Positions 1 through 8,243 of a stretch of DNA of 64,000 nucleotides are shown here, one piece after another. Source of the stretch: Candidatus Cottocaccamicrobium excrementipullorum (GTDB taxonomy: Bacteria > Bacillota > Clostridia > Lachnospirales > Lachnospiraceae). The notes under the pieces were generated by a model, which was not told where the DNA came from, ran no database searches, and saw only the letters and a list, made by a program, of their open reading frames with translations. How positions within the stretch are numbered: position 1 is the first letter of the stretch; every line of letters starts with the position of its first letter. The translations under genes were made by a program, and so were the position numbers. The stretch spans positions 1-64,000 of the forward strand of contig DVFL01000017.1 in assembly GCA_018713255.1 (NCBI GenBank), read 5' to 3'.

Positions 1-1
1 A

Positions 2-1801
2 GAACAGGTAAGAAAAATGGGTATTTGGAAAACAGGAGAGATGCCCACATCTGGCGGAGGTTCAGAACTGATGAGCGATGGCTTACACAGAGTGATGGAT
101 GTTTCGGGAATGCATTGCTTGATCTGTGGCCCGACAGGATCAGGTAAGACACGTTCTATTGGAATTGAAACGGTATCCAATTTGATAGATGGCGGGGAAA
201 GCTATGTCTCTATTGATAGCAAAAACACAACATTGTTAAATACATATAATAAGGCCGAAGCGGCAGGATATAAAACGATGGTACTTCGGCTGGACAATGT
301 ATATCTTTCCACGGATACCTGGAATCCCTTGAGTTTCCTGGGGGAAAAATACAGAAATGGAGGACTAAAGGAAAAGGATAGCGCTCTTCAGGAATTACGT
401 GACATTGGACTTGGAATTTACGAAGATAAAAAGCATAAGGAAGCATTTTGGCCCAATTCAGCTAGAGGACTGTTTAACGGAGTATGTGAGGCGCTATTTA
501 AATATGCCCCACCCGAAAAAACGCACTTATATAGTGCATATCGAATGATGTCAGATGGTGAGAAACGCTGTGGTATGGACAGGTATTTGAACGCTTTTTT
601 TGATGAAATAGTAGGAAAGGATAGCGACGCTTATCAGAATGCTGCAGGATACCTTCAAGCACCTTCTGACACTAGAGGGGGAATATTGAGTACAGCGCTG
701 GACGGCTTAAGTATATTTTCTGGGCCAGGTATTAAAACTTTACTCTGCCAGAGAGAAGGATTTGAAATTCAGAATATTAAGGATGAGGAAAAATGGGCTA
801 TTTATGTGATCCTTCCAGATATTTCCACAAAATATCATCAGATTGGCGTAATTTTTTTGATGCAGCTGTATTATCATTTGGTTGATATGGCAGAAAAAAA
901 CAAAGGGAGCAATAAAATGCGTTGGAATTTCCTTATGGAGGAATTCGGAAATTATACAATCCCCGAAGCGCCATCAATGTTTTCAGCAGCCCGATCCAGA
1001 AATATTCGCTTATATGCCTTTATTCAGACATTAGATCAGTTAAGTTTCCGCTACGGGAATGAGAAGGCCAGTGTAATAAAAAATAACTGTCTGCTGCAGT
1101 ACTATTTTGGGACAAATAACCTTGCAACATTGAAGGAACTTCAGGAGATATGCGGAAAAAAAAGCGAACTGGATACAAAAGGTTTTTTGAGAGTTAAACC
1201 AGTACTTTCAATTTCCGACTTAGAAAAACTGCCACAAGGCTATGTGCTGATCCGTTGCAGAGAGGGCCAATTTATAACACATTTGCCGGATTGGAGTCAA
1301 TGCTGTCATAAGGAATATGGTTTTCCGAAATTTAAAGAGCGGGATATTCAATTGGTAGAGGCATTTGATGTAGTTGGTGCAGTTACAGACCATAGAAGTA
1401 AAAATCCACCTCCGGGTCCGACGGCGGGGATTTTCCACAATCCATTTAGTACTGCCGGACCAATTCCTTTTACAGTTCATGAGATGAAGGAAGCGGAAGA
1501 CTCGGCTGCGAAGAAGGGATTGCATATCAGCGAAGATGAGTTAGAACGAATGCGGAAGGAAATTGATCAGACATTAAAAGAAATTGAAGAAGCTGAGGCG
1601 AGGGAATTAAGAGAACAAGTCAGAAAAGGCACAAAAGTAAGGAGTGCGGAATTTGGAGTAGGCCGTGTGCTGATTTGCAGGGAGAATAATATTTTGGTGG
1701 GTTTTTCAAACGGGAAAAAGAAGGCCTATCCGTTCCCGGATGCTTTCTTAAAAGGCGATCTTATGTGCCTGGAAGAAAAGGGAGACGGAATAATAGAATG
1801 A
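2..1801 (+). CDS. VirD4/TraG-type coupling ATPase of a conjugative element (5' end cut by window)
   Basis: Type IV coupling proteins are membrane-linked ATPases that deliver the relaxase-DNA complex to a conjugation channel. Counting from the ATG at 17, the protein has a Walker A GPTGSGKT at about residues 38-45, a Walker B-like FLMEEFGN near 305 (the family usually has DEFGN), and the TraG-like FIQTLDQL near 335. The frame stays open upstream to base 2, and the usual N-terminal membrane segments and pre-Walker region are absent, so the true start probably lies outside the window. The last ~55 residues (about 538-590: AEFGVGRV ... FPDAF) look like the Tudor/SH3-like module seen at UvrD/PcrA C-termini, which is unusual on a coupling protein. 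The gene is AT-rich compared with the chromosome downstream and ends 8 bp before the next gene. Family is confident; the element type is not. Confidence 0.85.
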   Translation, partial: EQVRKMGIWKTGEMPTSGGGSELMSDGLHRVMDVSGMHCLICGPTGSGKTRSIGIETVSNLIDGGESYVSIDSKNTTLLNTYNKAEAAGYKTMVLRLDNVYLSTDTWNPLSFLGEKYRNGGLKEKDSALQELRDIGLGIYEDKKHKEAFWPNSARGLFNGVCEALFKYAPPEKTHLYSAYRMMSDGEKRCGMDRYLNAFFDEIVGKDSDAYQNAAGYLQAPSDTRGGILSTALDGLSIFSGPGIKTLLCQREGFEIQNIKDEEKWAIYVILPDISTKYHQIGVIFLMQLYYHLVDMAEKNKGSNKMRWNFLMEEFGNYTIPEAPSMFSAARSRNIRLYAFIQTLDQLSFRYGNEKASVIKNNCLLQYYFGTNNLATLKELQEICGKKSELDTKGFLRVKPVLSISDLEKLPQGYVLIRCREGQFITHLPDWSQCCHKEYGFPKFKERDIQLVEAFDVVGAVTDHRSKNPPPGPTAGIFHNPFSTAGPIPFTVHEMKEAEDSAAKKGLHISEDELERMRKEIDQTLKEIEEAEARELREQVRKGTKVRSAEFGVGRVLICRENNILVGFSNGKKKAYPFPDAFLKGDLMCLEEKGDGIIE

Positions 1802-1809
1802 GGTAACGG

Positions 1810-3192
1810 ATGAGAAAAGAGATCTTTAAAAACAGGAAAAAAATTATTAGGGAATTTCCCAACGAGGATAAACGGGAAATTGAAATTCATTTTACGCTCC
1901 TTTACAAAAGCAGATTATATGCGTGCTTCCATTTTTTGGATGACGAAACGACGCAGGTAAATTGTATGCGCTTTACCTTGGCAGATCAGGAACTTCATAA
2001 AGAAGGAATTAATCCTGATGAGGCGGAGAACCTCCTTGATATAATGGCATTAATTGAGGATGAAAGCGGATATGAGCCTGGCCAACACTTTGTGTGGCTT
2101 GAAGATAAACAGAGTCTGGTCTTGGAGGAACGGATCCTAGAAAATAACCAAGAGCAGTTTTTGCGGCGATTATATGAACGAACGACTAAGGCCAGAAAAA
2201 TCATACAGAAAGGGGCAATGGCTCTTAGTATTTTGCTGCTTTTGTGTGTAACAGTTGCTGGAATATGTTTAAATCAAAAAGTATGGGAGTCTATTTTTCA
2301 ATATCGTTATTTTAGCTTTGGAGAAATCAGAATCAGTGCGTTTGCCATACGTTTTATGATATTCTTCATTTATATGCTGTTATGGGCTGCTATTTGGTGC
2401 CTATTAAAAAAGAAAATGAGGATAACGCGGCTTTGTATAAGTCTGATTGGAATCGTTTTCTTGGCAGCGGGAAGTACATACATTCTCTCGGAGAATACAG
2501 GTAAATGGATTAACCGGTTTGCAGATCCTATGGAGTACATGTACAGTATAGTTCAGGCTTCAGCAGACGGGCATCAGGATATTTACGTTGAACTGCAAGA
2601 AGATAAGGCGGTTATTCCAATCGGGATATTCAAAGTAGATTCACAAGAACCTATAGAATTTGAAGCTTGGTTGGAGCGAAATACATTTCCGGGAGAAATG
2701 AAGACTTATGCTGGTGTTTATAATAAACAGGAAGATGTAGTAGAGATAGAGATTCCGGAGCTTGCATCAGATTACGAATACGGTCTCTTAACTGTGGTAA
2801 GAGCAGAAGAACCAACGGTTCAAACAGTCATCCCCCTTGGAACAAGACCTTTGATGTGGTATCAGAGACTGCTTGGGACAACGGCGGAGTTCGAAGAATT
2901 ATGTAGTGCGGATTCGTTTGCAGAAGCAGTTAATTCTGGAAAAGTTGGCGCTGATAAGTGGTTAATAACACTGTGGAGTTTTTTTATAAGTTTGAACGGT
3001 TTTAATCTTTTTGACTTGGTATATAAGTTCTGGTTTATTTGGCTAGGATTGGGTGCAATTTATTGTATTATGGAGGACCGTGCTGATAGATATAGCGAGG
3101 AATGGAAGATTGCCACAAGGATAGAACTGGAAAAACTGACAGAAGAGGAGATACAAGCTTTAACTTTGGATAAGGAAAATTACTTTAAATAA
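1810..3192 (+). CDS. Multi-pass membrane protein of the conjugative element, unknown function
   Basis: I do not recognise this 460-residue protein. The N-terminal ~130 residues are soluble and charged. Hydrophobic segments follow at about 135-156, 173-197 and 203-225. A soluble domain of roughly 150 residues then precedes a hydrophobic C-terminal stretch at about 383-421. The start codon follows GAGG and lies 8 bp after the coupling-protein stop, so the two are probably co-transcribed. Its low GC content matches the neighbouring mobile-element genes. It could be an accessory conjugation protein or a cargo membrane protein, but the sequence alone does not decide this. Confidence 0.6.
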   Translation: MRKEIFKNRKKIIREFPNEDKREIEIHFTLLYKSRLYACFHFLDDETTQVNCMRFTLADQELHKEGINPDEAENLLDIMALIEDESGYEPGQHFVWLEDKQSLVLEERILENNQEQFLRRLYERTTKARKIIQKGAMALSILLLLCVTVAGICLNQKVWESIFQYRYFSFGEIRISAFAIRFMIFFIYMLLWAAIWCLLKKKMRITRLCISLIGIVFLAAGSTYILSENTGKWINRFADPMEYMYSIVQASADGHQDIYVELQEDKAVIPIGIFKVDSQEPIEFEAWLERNTFPGEMKTYAGVYNKQEDVVEIEIPELASDYEYGLLTVVRAEEPTVQTVIPLGTRPLMWYQRLLGTTAEFEELCSADSFAEAVNSGKVGADKWLITLWSFFISLNGFNLFDLVYKFWFIWLGLGAIYCIMEDRADRYSEEWKIATRIELEKLTEEEIQALTLDKENYFK

Positions 3193-3234
3193 ACAGAAGA
3201 GTAAATTGCTTTCCGGGTACGAGGAGGAAGATGA

Positions 3235-3828
3235 ATGCAAGATAAACAATATGATATGCTTATGAAGGCTGCAAATGAACATGCATATATGAGCATAGCT
3301 ATTAATTCTGATGGGACCCCAGTTCGTAGAACTTTCATTCCGTGGGAGCGGACTGTATCGGCTTTTAATATGAAAAAGCCAATTATAACTTTGGCAGTAG
3401 CCGATCTTCAAGATAAGGATATTATGAATGCGTTAAAAAAATGTGCTCTAGAAGGGTGCTATATATATACGGCATTGGCTGACTACAGTTTCATTGCTGA
3501 TTTTATAGAACTAAAGGATTTATATATCCTTCATGGAGAGCACATGTCGGATCTCTCATTTATACGACATTTGTCTAAACTTTTTATGTTTTATTTAGAA
3601 GGTGCAACTTTGCCAGATTTGAACCCATTAATTGATAATTGCAATGAAAACAAAGTACTACTAGGAAGATGTCTTGGCTTTTACAATTGTACTGTGGTTG
3701 ATACTTCGGCTTTAGCTAAAATAAAGTTTATGCTCTCAGAGTTGCTTGTATGGCCTGCGAAGGGTGACAGTATTGGACGATGGAGGCCATCGGATTATTT
3801 CACTATTTTTCGTTTTTACAAAAACTAA
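3235..3828 (+). CDS. Hypothetical protein at the end of the mobile element
   Basis: This 197-residue protein is unrecognised. The start at 3235 is preceded by GAGGAGGAAG at 3221-3230. An ATG at 3231 in another frame gives only a few codons. There is no signal peptide or membrane segment. The middle (about residues 80-150) has evenly spaced leucines and isoleucines that could be degenerate leucine-rich repeats, a weak impression only. It is the last gene before the element terminus, a position that often holds cargo or regulatory genes, and it is as AT-rich as the two genes before it. Confidence 0.55.
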   Translation: MQDKQYDMLMKAANEHAYMSIAINSDGTPVRRTFIPWERTVSAFNMKKPIITLAVADLQDKDIMNALKKCALEGCYIYTALADYSFIADFIELKDLYILHGEHMSDLSFIRHLSKLFMFYLEGATLPDLNPLIDNCNENKVLLGRCLGFYNCTVVDTSALAKIKFMLSELLVWPAKGDSIGRWRPSDYFTIFRFYKN

Positions 3829-3876
3829 ATATAATTTCATATAACAGGGAAATAAAATTAGGAACATATTGAAAGC

Positions 3877-3917
3877 TTTTAGGGACAAGATACTGCTGTA
3901 GTATCTTGTCCCTAAAA
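3877..3917. terminator. Strong hairpin closing the mobile-element operon
   Basis: A perfect 17-bp inverted repeat (arms 3877-3893 and 3901-3917, ttttagggacaagatac and its complement) encloses a 7-nt loop. The arms end in T and A runs, so it could terminate transcription in either direction. It lies about 50 bp after the last element gene and before the element terminus, and would shield the chromosomal genes beyond. Confidence 0.65.
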
Positions 3918-3973
3918 TGCTTGTTATCAAATAATTTTCGCTGAGATTCAAAGAAAAAGATAACTTATCAATG

Positions 3974-4036
3974 ATGACACATGACACTTTTATACTGTGG
4001 CAAGTATTATACCGTCATTGGTGTCACATGTGTCAC
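3974..4036. repeat. Paired, opposed heptamer repeats near the element end
   Basis: Two tandem ATGACAC units (3974-3980 and 3981-3987) face two GTGTCAC units (4021-4027 and 4030-4036). All four fit GTGTCAY, with one pair on each strand. They lie 60-120 bp inside the point where pilin-like coding sequence resumes. This is the expected place and form of recombinase or excisionase arm sites, or of transposon-end binding sites. The repeats are visible directly; their role is inferred. Confidence 0.45.
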
Positions 4037-4095
4037 AATGTCAACACTGTTCAAAGGCTTATTCTATAAGGCTTTTGGGAGACAGGGTATATATA

Positions 4096-4200
4096 ATGGT
4101 GGTCCTTATCGGCCTGGTAATTATTTTTAAGGAACAGATAACGAAGCTTTTGGAAAGTATTTTTGATCAGATCAACAGTCAGTCCAAAGAGGTTTATTAA
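4096..4200 (+). pseudogene. 3' remnant of a Flp1-like type IVb pilin gene cut by the mobile element
   Basis: About 34 codons encode the second half of a pilin transmembrane helix and tail (VVLIGLVIIFKEQITKLL ... QINSQSKEVY). This matches the C-terminal pattern of Flp1-like class IVb pilins of Clostridia. The N-terminal leader, the peptidase site and the first half of the helix are missing. The frame runs on upstream to a GTG at 3997, but those ~33 codons do not look like pilin and overlap the terminal repeats of the element. The position directly upstream of DUF5702, TadE-like and prepilin peptidase genes fits the normal place of the major pilin in a Tad locus. The missing 5' half should lie at the other end of the element. 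Confidence 0.7.
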
Positions 4201-4222
4201 CAGCACCGGCAAGGAGAGAAAG

Positions 4223-6139
4223 ATGGGGAAAGCGCGGAGAGGAGAAATTACCGTTTTTTTGAGCTTAATTTTGATTTGTGTCTGCGGTCTGGTCTGCGGT
4301 CTTTTGGAATCAGCCAGAACGGCGGCGGCCAGATGTTATCTGCAGACGGCGGCCTTTTCCGCAATGGATTCTTTGTTCAGTCAGTATCACAGAACTCTTT
4401 GGGAGGAATATCGGATTTTTGGTTTGGAGCATTTAAATGAAGAAGAAATTGAGGAAGAATTCAGCGGGTTTATCTCTCCGTACTTGGAGCAGGAGAACTG
4501 GTACCCCTTTTCCCTGGAAGAATGCCAGCTGGAGGAGTGTTTAGATTTAACAGACGGCTCTGGGACATATTTCCTTCGAGAGATTGTGGAATATATGAAA
4601 TATGGAATCTGGACGAAGGAGTGGAATCAGGAGGGCGTATCTGCTGTGCTTGAGCAGCTTAAGGAAGCTGAGGAGGTTTCCCAGCTTTCTCGGGAGATGG
4701 AGCTTCAAACTAAAAGTGCCTGGAAGTTGGAGAAAGCTCTGGAGGATTTGGATCAGTGCCTGAAGGAACAGCAGGACAGGCAAAAAGCTGCGGCAGCTTA
4801 TCTTTACGAAGAAAACGGGAGAGGATTCCTCAGAGAGGCGGATAAGCTGAAGGATCGGTTGAGAGAGGTGCCTGGTCTGGTGGAACAGTACGAAAAACAG
4901 GCAGATGCTTTCGGAAAGGAGCTGGATACGCTGGAAGCCAGCTATCAAGAGAAGCAATCAAATTTAAGTGAAGAAATGTGGAAGACCTTTGGAGCGGAGC
5001 TGGAAGAATACCGATCCTACACAGATGCCGACGGCGAGAGAAGAGGGCAGATCCGGGCGCTGCTGGATAAGGCTCAGGCGGGACTTTCTCTGACGGAGGA
5101 TGTTTGCCGGCAGGTCAAAGAGGTTCAGGAATATATCGATTCCTGGGAACCGGAGGATGAAGAGGATGAATTAGATGAGAGCGCTTTGTGGAGACCGGTG
5201 CAGAGGCATTTTTCCCGATATTCCGTGTTAAGTTTTCCCGTTCAGGCTGGCGTCCAGGATAAAAAAACGGAAGGGCTGCTAAATAAGCTCCGCACTTTGA
5301 TGGACAGGGGAATGCTCAGCCTTGTTCTGCCTGACGGGGCCAAGGTTTCCCAGAATCTGATGGACAGGGGAAACCTTCCCTCAGGCCGAACGGCTTATGC
5401 AGAGGAGGAATTGGAGAGCAATATTTTGGAGAAAGCGCTTACGGCAGAGTATTGCCAGGTCTTTCTGCGTCATTTCTGCAGCGGAGAGGAAGAGCCGGCA
5501 TATGAAATGGAGTATGTTTTGTTTGGGCAGGAGATTGATGAGGATAATTTGGCGCGGACGGCAGAGGCTCTGTTAGTTGCCCGCGAGGGAATGAATTTGA
5601 TTCATATCTTAGGAGACGGAGAAAAGCGCAGCCAGGCAAGAACGCTGGCGGCCTCAGTAGTGGGAGCTTCCGGGATTCTGCCGTTAGTTTCCATTACAGC
5701 ATTCTTAATTATGGTGCTGTGGGCTTTTGGGGAGGCGGTGGCTGATGTGAAGACTCTTCTTGGAGGAGGAAAAGTTCCTCTTGTGAAAAGCAGGGAGGAG
5801 TGGAAGCTTAGCCTGGAAGGTCTTCTGGACTTTGCATCCAGAAGCACCATGGAAATCGGGGCGGGGGAGGATAAGGGGCTGAATTATGAGCAGTATTTGA
5901 CGATTTTTCTTATGGCGTGTCCACATACTCAGATTTTGTATCGCACGATGGATGTGATGGAAAGAAATATTAGCCAGGAACAGCCGGGATTTCGTTTGGA
6001 TGATTGTGCGTATCAGGTGGATATTTCTGTGAAAGGAAGTGGAAAACATGTCTATTTTTCTTTGGGGTTGTGGAAAAGTCTTATGGGAGAAGGGGATGCA
6101 GCCTATCCTTTGACCATAAAAGCATCAAGAGCGTATTAA
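4223..6139 (+). CDS. DUF5702-type Tad-locus membrane protein
   Basis: This 638-residue protein resembles the DUF5702 proteins found in Tad/Flp pilus loci of Lachnospiraceae; their exact role is unknown. An N-terminal transmembrane segment at about residues 7-27 follows a short basic stretch and the pseudopilin-like GEITVFLSL. The small-residue-rich helix AARCYLQTAAFSAMDSLFSQY follows it. The middle is long, acidic and coiled-coil-prone (about 110-310). A second hydrophobic stretch lies at about 476-505. I chose the ATG at 4223 because AAGGAGAG lies just upstream (4211-4218). The in-frame start at 4163 would overlap the pilin remnant. Expression may now depend on transcription from the inserted element or an internal promoter. 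Confidence 0.75.
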   Translation: MGKARRGEITVFLSLILICVCGLVCGLLESARTAAARCYLQTAAFSAMDSLFSQYHRTLWEEYRIFGLEHLNEEEIEEEFSGFISPYLEQENWYPFSLEECQLEECLDLTDGSGTYFLREIVEYMKYGIWTKEWNQEGVSAVLEQLKEAEEVSQLSREMELQTKSAWKLEKALEDLDQCLKEQQDRQKAAAAYLYEENGRGFLREADKLKDRLREVPGLVEQYEKQADAFGKELDTLEASYQEKQSNLSEEMWKTFGAELEEYRSYTDADGERRGQIRALLDKAQAGLSLTEDVCRQVKEVQEYIDSWEPEDEEDELDESALWRPVQRHFSRYSVLSFPVQAGVQDKKTEGLLNKLRTLMDRGMLSLVLPDGAKVSQNLMDRGNLPSGRTAYAEEELESNILEKALTAEYCQVFLRHFCSGEEEPAYEMEYVLFGQEIDEDNLARTAEALLVAREGMNLIHILGDGEKRSQARTLAASVVGASGILPLVSITAFLIMVLWAFGEAVADVKTLLGGGKVPLVKSREEWKLSLEGLLDFASRSTMEIGAGEDKGLNYEQYLTIFLMACPHTQILYRTMDVMERNISQEQPGFRLDDCAYQVDISVKGSGKHVYFSLGLWKSLMGEGDAAYPLTIKASRAY

Positions 6140-6210
6140 TGAAAAGCCGCCGGGAGAGGTCCAGTAAAACTGCAGGCTTTCCCGGCACAATGTTAAGGAG
6201 GTGGATATTC

Positions 6211-7197
6211 ATGCCCTTTTTTCAACTGGCGCTGTCCTTCGGCCCATTTTTCCTTTTTGCTGCCAATCGGCATACTCTCCAAGTACGAAAGCCCGGGAAA
6301 TCCAGGGAGATGAGAAGACGGCGGGGAGAAAAAAGGGTGTGGACATCTGCCTCCTTGGGACGCCAGAGAAGAGATTGGGGAATGACGGCAGCTATTTCGG
6401 CAGAAGCTGCCATTGCCCTGCCCATATTTATGTTTGCAATCGTTTGTCTGCTCTATCCTTTTCGGATGATGGAACGGCAGCGCCAAGTTCAGGCCGCTCT
6501 GGAGTCTGCCAATGAAAAATTATGCCAGTATGTATATTTAGAACATATGCTGTTAAACGGCCAGGAGCTGCCTCGAGAGGAGGGCGGCTGGAAAGAGGCT
6601 TTGTTGATGGGGGCAGTGCACGGAGCTGCCGGAGCAGGGGCCCAGGCTTTGGCAGAGTCCATGTTCAGTACAGAAGGAATGGAAAACACTTCCTTTTCCA
6701 GGTCATCTTTTTTTCAGGAGGAGGATATGTCAAAGCTCCGATTTGATTATAAGATGAGACTTCCTTTTTCTATTCTTGGGCTGGAAGGCGTGGATTTTTC
6801 CTCTGCAAGCTTAAGAAGGGCCTGGATTGGCCGGGATGGAAAGGTGCGGGACCAAGAAGGTGAGGCGGGGGAGGAGGAACAGATTGTATATATCGGCAAA
6901 AATTCCACTCGCTATCATTTATCGAGAGACTGCCATTATCTTTCGAATCGTTTAAAACAGGTGGATTATGATGCTGTTTCTCAGTGTCGAAATACCAGCG
7001 GAGGAAAATATTACGCATGTGCAGTTTGTGGAGGCGCGGCTGGACCAGGAGATGTGGTTTACATCATGGATAGCGGGAGCCGTTATCATGCAGACAGCGG
7101 CTGTTCGGCCATTACCTCCTATGTGCGGGCAGTGAAGCTTTCGGAGGTTGAAGCCTTGGGACCATGTTCCTACTGCGGTGCACAAGGGAATCATTAG
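6211..7197 (+). CDS. TadE-like minor pseudopilin with a C-terminal duplicated Cys/His domain
   Basis: The start at 6211 follows AAGGAGGT (6195-6202). After a short hydrophobic N-terminus and a basic linker comes a TadE-like segment at about residues 60-85 (SAEAAIALPIFMFAIVCLL), with the glutamate and hydrophobic run of pseudopilins. The last ~105 residues hold two copies of one motif: VYIgk..tRYH...C.yL...CavC at about 225-275, and VYImd.gsRYHad.gC...CsyC at about 281-325. Each copy ends in CxxC, like small zinc-binding modules appended to many secreted Firmicutes proteins. Metal binding is inferred from spacing. A further in-frame ATG at 6190 lacks a suitable ribosome binding site. Confidence 0.7.
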   Translation: MPFFQLALSFGPFFLFAANRHTLQVRKPGKSREMRRRRGEKRVWTSASLGRQRRDWGMTAAISAEAAIALPIFMFAIVCLLYPFRMMERQRQVQAALESANEKLCQYVYLEHMLLNGQELPREEGGWKEALLMGAVHGAAGAGAQALAESMFSTEGMENTSFSRSSFFQEEDMSKLRFDYKMRLPFSILGLEGVDFSSASLRRAWIGRDGKVRDQEGEAGEEEQIVYIGKNSTRYHLSRDCHYLSNRLKQVDYDAVSQCRNTSGGKYYACAVCGGAAGPGDVVYIMDSGSRYHADSGCSAITSYVRAVKLSEVEALGPCSYCGAQGNH

Positions 7198-7263
7198 GGC
7201 CGGTGATCAGAAGAAGGGCAGCTTCCGCCGGTCCTCTGATGCTGGGCAAGGGAGGGAAAATAA

Positions 7264-7737
7264 ATGGTCTTTTTTATTTATCTGGCGGCAGCCGCCTGGC
7301 AGGATGTCAGGCGCCGGGAAATTTCCGGCTGGTTTCTCTGCTGCTTTGGAGCGGTGTTTTTCATTCTTCAGCTGTGCAGAAGGATAATTCCAGAAACATG
7401 GGGAATTGATCTGAGCATGTTGAGCAAAGGAATGAGTGCATCTTCGTCTCTTGAGGAGCTGGCAGGAGGAATGGCAATCGGCGCCGCGCTGCTTTTCATC
7501 GGGCAGATTACAAAGGGAGCAATAGGAACTGGCGATGGCTTGTTTTTTCTGGTATCAGGCTGTTACCTTGGGTTTTATAAGAATTTATTTTTCCTGTGCA
7601 TCTCTCTTTTTTTGAGTAGCGGAGCAGGGCTGCTCTGCCTTGTGTGGGGAAGAAGAAAAGGACAGGACTGGAGAGGGAAAAAGCTTCCGTTTTTGGTTTT
7701 TGCTTTTTTGCCGGGAATTTTGATTACGATGAGCTGA
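7264..7737 (+). CDS. A24-family prepilin peptidase (TadV/CpaA-like)
   Basis: This membrane aspartyl protease would cleave the leader peptides of the Flp pilin and the TadE/F-like pseudopilins. At 157 residues it has the short TadV/CpaA form without the N-terminal cytoplasmic zinc and methyltransferase region of PilD. The two catalytic aspartates are visible in AAWQDVRRREI (near residue 14) and in the GxGD motif GTGDGLFF (near 90). The remainder is a run of transmembrane helices. GGGAGGG lies 6 bp before the ATG. It sits between two TadE-like genes, as expected for a processing enzyme of the same pilus. Confidence 0.88.
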   Translation: MVFFIYLAAAAWQDVRRREISGWFLCCFGAVFFILQLCRRIIPETWGIDLSMLSKGMSASSSLEELAGGMAIGAALLFIGQITKGAIGTGDGLFFLVSGCYLGFYKNLFFLCISLFLSSGAGLLCLVWGRRKGQDWRGKKLPFLVFAFLPGILITMS

Positions 7738-7769
7738 AGCTGCAGATTTATCTGGAGGGATAAAAACTG

Positions 7770-8243
7770 ATGAGGAGTAAAAACAAAGGAATAAAATATT
7801 TGTGGCGCAAGCTGCAGCAAAAAAGGTATGCCGCCAGTTATACCATTGAAATGGCGTATATTATGGCAGTGTTTTGTTTCATGATGGTGGTGCTGGTTCA
7901 AAAGGCTTATGCGATCCATGATGAGACAAAAAACGGGATGGAACTTCAGGAGGCGGTAGAGTTAGTGCGGCATCGGGAAGATCGCTCGATAGACGAAATC
8001 ATGGAAGAGATGGAACAGCGGTCTGGACTTTTGCTTTCAATGGGAAATCCGGCAATTACTTTAGAAGAAAGAAGTTTGGGCCGAGTTTCTGGAACAATGA
8101 CAGGGGATCGAAAAACTTCCCAATGGAGTCTGGAGATCTCTTCGGGAATTTATGAACCAGAGCAGTTTCTGCGGCAGGTTGCCGCTTTAAAACAGTTGGA
8201 GGAACGAGATGAAGGCGAGCTACAAGAGGGAGATGCGTCATAA
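7770..8243 (+). CDS. TadE/TadF-like pseudopilin
   Basis: This 157-residue protein has one N-terminal transmembrane segment (about 22-47: ASYTIEMAYIMAVFCFMMVV) after a basic stretch, with a glutamate near the start of the helix as in TadE/F pseudopilins. It has an extracytoplasmic tail of about 110 residues. It probably forms part of the Tad pilus base or a minor pilin and would be processed by the peptidase encoded just upstream. GGAGGG at 7754-7759 supports the start. Its 3' end overlaps the next gene by 35 bp, indicating translational coupling. Confidence 0.7.
   Translation: MRSKNKGIKYLWRKLQQKRYAASYTIEMAYIMAVFCFMMVVLVQKAYAIHDETKNGMELQEAVELVRHREDRSIDEIMEEMEQRSGLLLSMGNPAITLEERSLGRVSGTMTGDRKTSQWSLEISSGIYEPEQFLRQVAALKQLEERDEGELQEGDAS

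Noticed and set aside
3997-4200. A 67-codon frame read as one small gene
   Set aside because: Its first half overlaps the element's terminal repeats and has no pilin character; only the second half matches a Flp1-like pilin. A disrupted pilin explains it better than a new protein.
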